Shown: positions 34,464-42,320 of the stretch, in pieces | Position numbering within the stretch: the first letter of the stretch is position 1 | Layout: each line of letters begins with the position of its first letter | Assembly (NCBI GenBank): GCA_027730505.1 | Contig: JAQCGT010000012.1 | Location: 1 to 42,320 of the forward strand | Reading direction: 5' to 3' | Source: Actinomycetota bacterium | GTDB lineage: Bacteria; Actinomycetota; Acidimicrobiia; Acidimicrobiales; Ilumatobacteraceae | Length of the DNA stretch: 42,320 nucleotides | Notes under the pieces: generated by a model | Told to the model about the DNA's origin: nothing | The model's database searches: none | What the model saw: the letters and a program-made list of their open reading frames with translations, nothing else | Translations under genes and position numbers: made by a program

Positions 34464-37064
34464 TCAGCGAGGGCGCATCGGCAACCTATGTCGGTGCTCG
34501 CCGTCGAAGGCGTGGAGCGCTGCGGCCACCGCTGGCGCCGTGGGCACCAGGCCGATCTCACCGACACCTTTGATGCCGAAGGGCGACCGAGGTTGTGGCA
34601 CTTCGACGAGGCGAACCTCGACAGCAGGCATGTCTTTAGCGCGCAGGATGCCCAACTGTCGCAAGGTGGTCGCAGTCGGCATTGCCGACTCATCGGCGGG
34701 GAAGTCCTCGGTGAGGGCGTAACCGAGACCCATGTGCACTGAACCCTCGACCTGACCTTCGACGAGTAAGGGGTTCACCGCACGGCCGACGTCGTGAACG
34801 GCGACGACACGATCGACCGAACCACCCTCATCGAGCACGACCATCTGCGCCGCATATGAGAAACACGAATGGATCGTCGGGTTCTGCACCGTCGGGTCGC
34901 CGAGCTTCTGCGTCCAATCGATCACGTACTCACCGTGATGATCGACGTCAGGTGTGCATCCAGCCTCGAGCGCGGCCGCACACGCAGCGCGCACCGAGCC
35001 GGCGGTCATCAACGTGCCTCGGCTTCCCGTGGTTTGACCGAAACCGAGTTCACGCGTCGTGTCGACGATCACGTCGATACGACTGGGATCGACACCGAGT
35101 TCACCAGCAGCCACCTGTAGGGCGACCGTGTGCACACCTTGACCCATTTCGGTCCATCCATGACGCACCTCGATGCGGCCGTCGGTTCGGAACCGCACCA
35201 CCGCACCGCACACCTCTCGGAAGCCGTTGCCGAGTCCTGAGTTCTTCATGCCGATGGCGAGACCCACGGCCCGCCCCTCGGCACGCGCTGCCTCCCAGTC
35301 GGGCCGGATCGCATCGAGACAGGCGAGTGCCCCACCGGCACCGTCGTCCATCACCTGACCAGGACCCCAGATGTCGCCCGAGGCGATCACGTTGCGCCGA
35401 CGCATCTCCCATGGATCGATCCCTGCGACCTCGGCGAGACGATCGATCATGCCCTCGGTTGCGAACTGCGCCTGATTAGCGCCGAAGCCTCGGAATGCTC
35501 CGCACACCGGGTTGTTCGTGCGAACCGCGATCGCCTCAACGTCGAGCGCCTGCCAGCGGTATGGACCTGCAGCGTGGCCGGCGGCCCGTTCGAGCACTTT
35601 CATGCCGACACTCGCATAGGCGCCGGAGTCGCCGATGGCACGAACCGAGAGACCGGTGAGTGTGCCCTCGGCATCGCATCCCGCACGCATGACCAACTGG
35701 ATCGGATGACGCTTGGCGTGCATGCGGAAGCTTTCCGGTCGGCTGAGCGTGCACTTGACCGGGCGGTCGAGAATCCAGGCAGCGAGTGCTGCATGCCCCT
35801 GGTTGGACATGTCCTCCTTGCCGCCGAAAGCACCGCCGTTAGACACGAGCTCGACCGTGACCCGGTCGCGTTCAACGCCGAGCACGGCAGCGATGTCGTT
35901 ACGGTCGTCCCACACACCCTGACCACCCGAGTACACGTGCAGTCGGCGATCATCGCCACTGCCCGAAGGGACCGCCACCGTCGACTCCGGCTCCAAGAAG
36001 GCGTGCTCGATGCGCTGCGTGGTGAATGTTTCGCTGACGACATGGGCGCTCGCATCGATCACGGCATCGACATCTTTTGACACACCGTCAGCGCTGCGTC
36101 GGTACGCGCTCGTCGACAGCACGTTCGAGTCGGTTCCCCAGACGGCGATCGGAGCGCCCTCAGCCAACGCTGCCACGGGGTCGACGACCGGCGGAAGTAC
36201 GTCGTAATCGATCGCCACCAGTTCAGCTGCTGCCCGTGCCCGCTCCCGTGTGTCGGCCACGACGACAGCGAGCACATCGCCGCCATAGGAGGTGACACCG
36301 TCGACGGGAATCATCAACGGCCAGTCCTTGTGGATGAGTCCGGTGCGCAACTCGCCGGGGATGTCCTGGGCGGTGAGAACCGACACCACTCCGGGTGCCG
36401 CACGCGCGTCGGCGATGTCGATGCGTCGCACCCTGGCTCGGGCGTGGTCGGTGAGCCGAAGCGCTGCGTGCAGCATCCCCGGCACTCGAATGTCGTCGAC
36501 ATAGTCACGATGGCCGAGGGTCAACTCAGCTGCCTCGTACTTGGCGCCCCGGCCACCGACACCGTCGGCAAGGCGCGGCGGGTCAACGGCACGTCCCTGT
36601 GCGACGGTCTCGATGGCGTCGAGGATCTTCACGTATCCAGTGCAGCGGCACAGATGGGCGCCGAGATGCGGGGCCATCGCCTCCCGGGTGAGCGCCGCCC
36701 CCTTCTTCGCGATCTGATGATGGGCCCGCATGACGATGCCCGGAATACAGAATCCGCATTGGAGGCCACCGCAGGCTGCGAAGGCCTCGGCGAATCTCGT
36801 GCGTTCATCCTCGGGCAGCCCTTCGAGGGTCACCACCTGCTTGCCCGCCACCGAGTCGACTGATTGCTGGCAGGCCACCACGGCCCGCCCGTCGATGAGC
36901 ACCGTGCAGCAGCCGCACTGACCGGATGGGGAACATCCGTCCTTCGGCGAGGTGATGTCGAGCTCTTCGCGAAGAGCCGACAGCAGGTGCGGGTGCTCGA
37001 CCCCGACGCTCACGTCATGGCCGTTCACGCTGAACTGGACACGCCCCTGCTCGATCACCGACAC
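34464..37064 (-). CDS. Xanthine dehydrogenase-family molybdenum hydroxylase, fused [2Fe-2S] and Mo-cofactor domains
   Basis: CSPSGQCGCCTVLIDGRAVVAC; LQCGFCIPGIVM...HLCRCTGY; GGAFGGKEDMS; GAFRGFGANQAQFATE; GKG.GEIGLVP-like C-terminus. Confidence 0.92.
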   Translation of the reverse strand: MSVIEQGRVQFSVNGHDVSVGVEHPHLLSALREELDITSPKDGCSPSGQCGCCTVLIDGRAVVACQQSVDSVAGKQVVTLEGLPEDERTRFAEAFAACGGLQCGFCIPGIVMRAHHQIAKKGAALTREAMAPHLGAHLCRCTGYVKILDAIETVAQGRAVDPPRLADGVGGRGAKYEAAELTLGHRDYVDDIRVPGMLHAALRLTDHARARVRRIDIADARAAPGVVSVLTAQDIPGELRTGLIHKDWPLMIPVDGVTSYGGDVLAVVVADTRERARAAAELVAIDYDVLPPVVDPVAALAEGAPIAVWGTDSNVLSTSAYRRSADGVSKDVDAVIDASAHVVSETFTTQRIEHAFLEPESTVAVPSGSGDDRRLHVYSGGQGVWDDRNDIAAVLGVERDRVTVELVSNGGAFGGKEDMSNQGHAALAAWILDRPVKCTLSRPESFRMHAKRHPIQLVMRAGCDAEGTLTGLSVRAIGDSGAYASVGMKVLERAAGHAAGPYRWQALDVEAIAVRTNNPVCGAFRGFGANQAQFATEGMIDRLAEVAGIDPWEMRRRNVIASGDIWGPGQVMDDGAGGALACLDAIRPDWEAARAEGRAVGLAIGMKNSGLGNGFREVCGAVVRFRTDGRIEVRHGWTEMGQGVHTVALQVAAGELGVDPSRIDVIVDTTRELGFGQTTGSRGTLMTAGSVRAACAAALEAGCTPDVDHHGEYVIDWTQKLGDPTVQNPTIHSCFSYAAQMVVLDEGGSVDRVVAVHDVGRAVNPLLVEGQVEGSVHMGLGYALTEDFPADESAMPTATTLRQLGILRAKDMPAVEVRLVEVPQPRSPFGIKGVGEIGLVPTAPAVAAALHAFDGEHRHRLPMRPR

Positions 37065-37125
37065 GCTTTACATTCTGTCAAAGACTCGGGGTGAACGACA
37101 GGGTCGGGTGTGCGACCATGGGTTC

Positions 37126-37479
37126 ATGTCCGTCGTCAAGATCAACGCCATCGAGGTGCCACCAGGTGCCGGAACCGAACTCGAGGCCCGATTCGCCGCC
37201 CGAGCCGGATCGGTCGACTCACAGCCCGGCTTCGAGGAGTTCATGCTGTTGCGCCCGGTTGCCGGCGACGACCGCTACTTCGTCGTCACCCGGTGGGAGA
37301 GCGAACAGGCCTACCAAGATTGGCGCAACGGCCAGGCGTTCGCCCACCAACATCGCGAGACCCACACCGACGACGGCCACGGCGATGCCAAACCCCAACA
37401 CCCGGTCGCCTCTGGGGCGTCGTTGCTCGAGTTCGAGGTGGTGTCGCTGACCGTGGGCGGCACGCATCCAGCACCGTAG
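37126..37479 (+). CDS. Antibiotic biosynthesis monooxygenase (ABM) domain protein
   Basis: INAIEVPPGAGTELEARFAARAGSVDSQPGFEEFMLLRPVAGDDRYFVVTRWESEQAYQDW; start 37126. Confidence 0.88.
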   Translation: MSVVKINAIEVPPGAGTELEARFAARAGSVDSQPGFEEFMLLRPVAGDDRYFVVTRWESEQAYQDWRNGQAFAHQHRETHTDDGHGDAKPQHPVASGASLLEFEVVSLTVGGTHPAP

Positions 37480-37491
37480 GCTCTGGGCCTC

Positions 37492-38742
37492 GTGGCCCTC
37501 ATCGTCCAGAAGTACGGCGGAACATCCGTCGCCGATCCCGACCGCATGCGAGCGGTCGCCGATCACGTCGCCTTCACCAAGCGTCATGGCGACCAGGTCG
37601 TCGTCGTCGTGTCGGCCATGGGCAAGTCGACCGACAACTTGATCAAACTCGCCAACGAGGTGTCGTCGGTCCAACCCGGACGCGAAATGGACATGCTGCT
37701 CACCACCGGTGAACGCGTGTCGATGTCACTGCTGTGCATGGCACTCGCCGACCGTGGGATCGAAGCGATGAGTTTCACCGGCAGCCAGGTCGGCATCATC
37801 ACCGACACCGCCCATGGCAAGGCCAAGATCCTCGAAGTGCGCGGCGACCGTCTTCGTGAAGCACTCGCCGAGGATCGGGTGTGCGTGGTCGCTGGATTCC
37901 AGGGCGTGTCGACCGCCAAAGAGATCACGACCCTCGGCCGCGGCGGCTCCGACACGACCGCCGTTGCCATCGCAGCGGCCCTTGGTGCCGACGCCTGCGA
38001 GATCTACACCGATGTGACCGGCGTGTTCTCTGCCGATCCCCGCATCGTGCCCCAGGCCCACAAACTCGCCCACGTCAACTTCGACGAGATGCTCGAGATG
38101 GCCGGTGCCGGATCAAAGGTGCTCGCTCTGCGCTCAGTCGAGTTCGCCCGCAACCACAACGTCCCGATCCACGTGCGCTCCAGTTTCACCTGGGAACCCG
38201 GCACGTGGGTCACCACCGAGGAGCCGTCCATGGAAGATCCGATCATCTCCGGCGTCGTCACCGACTCGAGCGAAGCCAAGGTCACCGTGCTCGGTGTGCC
38301 CGACCGCCCCGGAATCTCCGCCGCCCTGTTCGAGCCGCTCGCCGCCGCCAACGTGAACGTCGACATGATCGTGCAGAACACCTCGACCGAGGGTCGCACC
38401 GACATCTCGTTCACCGTGCCGATTGCCGACATGAAGGTCGCCGAGGGCATCGTCGCCCAAGTCGCCGAGCAGATGCAGGCAGCCGGCGTCACCCACGACA
38501 ACGACATCGCCAAGGTGTCACTCGTCGGCGCCGGAATGAAGACCTCACCCGGGGTCGCCGCCTCAATGTTCCGCACGCTCGCCGACAACGGCGTGAACAT
38601 CCAGATGATCTCCACTTCGACCATCCGAATCTCAGTCGTCATCGCCTCGGCCGACCTCGAGAATGCAGCGCGCTGCCTTCACACCGCGTTCGGACTCGAC
38701 TCGGGGCAGGCGTACTCCGCCCCCCTGCCTGAGCGGAAGTGA
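37492..38742 (+). CDS. Aspartokinase
   Basis: [38 protein letters not shown]; two ACT-like regions; GTG start. Confidence 0.97.
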   Translation: MALIVQKYGGTSVADPDRMRAVADHVAFTKRHGDQVVVVVSAMGKSTDNLIKLANEVSSVQPGREMDMLLTTGERVSMSLLCMALADRGIEAMSFTGSQVGIITDTAHGKAKILEVRGDRLREALAEDRVCVVAGFQGVSTAKEITTLGRGGSDTTAVAIAAALGADACEIYTDVTGVFSADPRIVPQAHKLAHVNFDEMLEMAGAGSKVLALRSVEFARNHNVPIHVRSSFTWEPGTWVTTEEPSMEDPIISGVVTDSSEAKVTVLGVPDRPGISAALFEPLAAANVNVDMIVQNTSTEGRTDISFTVPIADMKVAEGIVAQVAEQMQAAGVTHDNDIAKVSLVGAGMKTSPGVAASMFRTLADNGVNIQMISTSTIRISVVIASADLENAARCLHTAFGLDSGQAYSAPLPERK

Positions 38743-39581
38743 CAGAATCGGGTCCCATGGCCCGCCGCTCCCAACTGATCCCCTGGAAGGTGGCCGGGCG
38801 CGTCAGCGAACGTCACTCAAGCGGTGATGACGTGGTGCGCGAGACAGGCTGGGTGTTCAACAACGCCACCGGGAATCACCTGACCCTCGCCGAGTTCGTG
38901 GCGAGCGGCGACGACGAGGTGCCGGCCTATCTCGAGGCCTTCGACCTGCGATCAGATGCCAATCAGGGTCGTACCGTCGTCGAGATCGGATCGGGTATCG
39001 GTCGAATGACGGCCGCCTTCACCCGCGAGTTCGGTTACGTGATCGCAGCCGACCTCGACATCGGATTCCTGGAACGGTGTCATGAGACCGTCGCCCGCTT
39101 CGGTCGAGCCGAACGCCTGCACACCCTCGAGGTCGCCGACGGTCGATCCCTCGATCTGCCGGACGACTCCGTCGATCTGGCGTTCAGTTACATCACGCTC
39201 CAACACTGCGCCCCTGCCGACGCGCTGCATCTCGCCAGCGAAGCCGTTCGCGTGACTCGTCCCGGCGGTTCGGTTGCGCTGAACTTCCGCGGCTCGTCCC
39301 GTCTCGACCCGGTGCTGTTGCCACTCGGCGCAGTTATCAGAGCAGCGTTCAGGGTTCCCCGAGTCGGCGAGTGGCTGTCACAGCAGCGGGTCATCACCCG
39401 TCTGGCTTGGCAGGTGAGCCGAATCGACCCCGAACAGGTTCTGTCGCTGCTCGAGGGTCGTCTCACGTCGATCGCCGTCTACACCGGCCAGCCCGCGCGG
39501 CCGGTGCCAGAGGGCGCCGTGTGGCGACATTTCGACGGCATCAACCAGAACCACTGGTGGCTCATCGCCACCGTCAGGTGA
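38739..39581 (+). CDS. Class I SAM-dependent methyltransferase
   Basis: [28 protein letters not shown]; start 38739 (GTG, overlapping) or 38757 (ATG). Confidence 0.88.
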   Translation: MTESGPMARRSQLIPWKVAGRVSERHSSGDDVVRETGWVFNNATGNHLTLAEFVASGDDEVPAYLEAFDLRSDANQGRTVVEIGSGIGRMTAAFTREFGYVIAADLDIGFLERCHETVARFGRAERLHTLEVADGRSLDLPDDSVDLAFSYITLQHCAPADALHLASEAVRVTRPGGSVALNFRGSSRLDPVLLPLGAVIRAAFRVPRVGEWLSQQRVITRLAWQVSRIDPEQVLSLLEGRLTSIAVYTGQPARPVPEGAVWRHFDGINQNHWWLIATVR

Positions 39582-39598
39582 TCACCGCCTGCCGTTAG

Positions 39599-40627
<1,029 letters not shown>

Positions 40628-40631
40628 TCCG

Positions 40632-40910
40632 TCAGCAGGCACACGGGATGGCCGAGCACTTCGGACAGCCCCCTCGGTAGCGCTCGGCCACATCGGTCAG
40701 ATCCACACCGACCTGATTGGCGAGCGAGGCGAGCCACGCCAGTACGTCGCTGAACTCGTGGGCAATTTGATCGGGCGTGCCCTTGCGCACGGCTTGGGCG
40801 AGTTCGCCGAGTTCCTCGCACAGCCAGGCGACGGTGGGCGCCACTCCTCGGTCACGATCCATGTCACCGTAGGTGGCCTCGATCACGTCCTGGAGTTCGC
40901 GCAGATTCAT
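40632..40910 (-). CDS. MazG-like nucleotide pyrophosphohydrolase with C-terminal Cys-rich tail
   Basis: WLCEELGELAQAVRKG...HEFSDVLAWLASLAN; CPKCSAIPCAC tail. Confidence 0.88.
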   Translation of the reverse strand: MNLRELQDVIEATYGDMDRDRGVAPTVAWLCEELGELAQAVRKGTPDQIAHEFSDVLAWLASLANQVGVDLTDVAERYRGGCPKCSAIPCAC

Positions 40911-40986
40911 GTGATGACCGTATCCGTCGGTGACAGGTGAAAATCCCCGACCCAGATCGTTCTTCCCCGCCTACGGTGCCGCCCCC

Positions 40987-41850
40987 ATGAAGGTCATGGT
41001 GCGTCCCGGTGTGATCGTGACCATCGGCGTTGTGCTCCCGATCGCTGGGCTGGGGCTCTGGTCGCCGTCCGAGGACGCGCCCGAGCGTGTGCGGGTGGTG
41101 CTCGAGACGGAACCCGTCGCCGGTACGGCTGCGGCCCCGGCGACGAGACGGGTGATCCCCACTCCGAATCGTGTTGACACACCGGTGGAGGCGATTGCCG
41201 TCGTTGCCACCCAGACGATGCCTATCGAGGAGACCACGACCGTGATCTCACCCTCGACGACGTTGCCCATCACCATCCCGGCGTCACCGAGGGTTGCGCA
41301 GCCCGATGCCCACGCCGAACCCGATGTTGAGATCATCGAGGAGGTTCGTTGGGTGACGGGAATGATGCCAGTGCTCAGCCCAGTCGACGCGGCCACCGCT
41401 GACGCCGTGCGCAGCGCTGTCCATGAGGCGTGGGCGACACACGTGGCGTCATTGCGAGCCCCTGAGGATGCCACCCTCGAAGCGGACGCGAGCAGGCGTC
41501 GCTCGGGATATGCCCGCTACTTGATTGACAGCCGTGTGTCGGAGTACCGGGCGATGCGTCTGTACGCGACCCCGGCGTTCGGTATCCCGACGACGCTCAC
41601 CGTTGCGGCTGTGGCGGCGCTCGACTCCGATCGGATGATCGCCACCTACTGCGTCATCGACTCCGAGATCATCATGGAACGCGACGGCGATCCACGGGGT
41701 GGTGATTCGTTCCACAACACCGTCGTCGCTCGTGAACAGGGGCGATTTGGCCTGCTGCGCAGCGCCGACGGCTGGTTGATCGACGACATTGCGGTGACCG
41801 ACCGCCAGGTGCTCCACCCACAGGCTCCATCAGAGGTTCCGCCATGTTGA
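40987..41850 (+). CDS. Secreted/membrane-anchored protein of unknown function
   Basis: N-terminal TM VIVTIGVVLPIAGLGLW; Thr/Pro-rich linker; soluble C-terminus; start 40987. Confidence 0.65.
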   Translation: MKVMVRPGVIVTIGVVLPIAGLGLWSPSEDAPERVRVVLETEPVAGTAAAPATRRVIPTPNRVDTPVEAIAVVATQTMPIEETTTVISPSTTLPITIPASPRVAQPDAHAEPDVEIIEEVRWVTGMMPVLSPVDAATADAVRSAVHEAWATHVASLRAPEDATLEADASRRRSGYARYLIDSRVSEYRAMRLYATPAFGIPTTLTVAAVAALDSDRMIATYCVIDSEIIMERDGDPRGGDSFHNTVVAREQGRFGLLRSADGWLIDDIAVTDRQVLHPQAPSEVPPC

Positions 41851-42320
41851 TCCGCGCCCTCGCTTGGGTGGTGGTGGCAGCCACAGCCCCCTTCACCGTC
41901 GGTGACGGCGAGGGTTCAGGTGACCCGTCGGTCGAACTCATCGCCGAGGGTGACACGATTGGTGCGGGGATCGAGATTCCTGACGTCGAGCGTCCCGGCG
42001 AGCCGGGATCGAGGAATGGCGACTGCTTCTGGCGGTACTACCAGTATTCGGTGGTGCCGCCCGAGCCTGGTGACGTGTTCTCGCAGCGGCCGTTCATCCG
42101 TGAGCATCCGACGACCGGACGCCTGCAAGTCGCTGTCGATTACGTGTGCGACGGCCAGGTCAGCGGCATCGGTTGGGTCGACGCCGATCCTCCATCCGTG
42201 GCAGAGCTGTTGACCGGACCGAGCGCCGCTGTCAGGCGTCGACTGCCGGCTCCGGTTCCTCGCATCGATCCGGCTGGCGGTGCCACCGTCAATCTCGGGC
42301 TCTGGTTGGCGGTCGAATCC
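41844..42320 (+). CDS. Secreted protein of unknown function, truncated at window end
   Basis: ATG 41844, signal-like MLIRALAWVVVAATAPFTVGDG, frame open to window end; missing from the supplied ORF track. Confidence 0.65.
   Translation, partial: MLIRALAWVVVAATAPFTVGDGEGSGDPSVELIAEGDTIGAGIEIPDVERPGEPGSRNGDCFWRYYQYSVVPPEPGDVFSQRPFIREHPTTGRLQVAVDYVCDGQVSGIGWVDADPPSVAELLTGPSAAVRRRLPAPVPRIDPAGGATVNLGLWLAVES

Noticed and set aside
37068-37078. ACATTCTGT near the xdh start, similar to the vapB palindrome half-site
   Set aside because: Only a 9-mer single arm with no inverted partner; expected by chance at appreciable frequency in a window this size.
37065-37090. TTGACA-like element on the minus strand before the xdh GTG as a -35 promoter box
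   Set aside because: Spacing to the GTG is too short for a -35 with a conventional -10 before the start codon.

Overview
High-GC, gene-dense actinobacterial-type chromosome segment, probably Acidimicrobiia-like (an inference from protein character only). I saw no rRNA, tRNA, CRISPR or transposase. Main blocks, left to right: (1) a large cytochrome oxidase locus (3' end of one subunit I, subunit III, a membrane/cupredoxin-like fusion, CtaC with a cytochrome c tail, CtaD, CtaE, CtaF, CtaG); (2) serS, pdxH, a VapBC-type toxin-antitoxin pair, SEC-C methionine aminopeptidase; (3) a copper/redox block: PCu(A)C chaperone and TlpA facing a five-gene minus-strand operon (ECF sigma, cytochrome c, SCO, cupredoxin-like, membrane protein); (4) orphan N6-MTase, coaA, HAD/HTH/DUF77-like operon, WXG100, poly-gamma-glutamate hydrolase-like gene, orn, quinone oxidoreductase, WhiB7-like regulator, TlpA-CcdA, CoA-transferase, NUDIX, Mrp, ErpA-type protein, OmpA-like protein, RidA; (5) a nitrogen block (8-oxoguanine deaminase-like amidohydrolase, GlnR-like regulator, GSI, GSII, fused xanthine dehydrogenase); (6) aspartokinase, methyltransferase, asd, MazG-like, two secreted proteins. 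The observations most worth a second look are the translationally coupled sigma/cytochrome c/SCO/cupredoxin operon opposite a Met-rich PCu(A)C gene, a recurring TANNNT-N6/7-start-codon (leaderless promoter) pattern, including a 22-bp divergent region with overlapping -10 boxes, a perfect inverted repeat in front of vapB, a GlnR-box-like array upstream of glnII, and a hairpin between the SD and ATG of a WhiB7-like gene. All family assignments come from reading motifs by eye; no database search was run.
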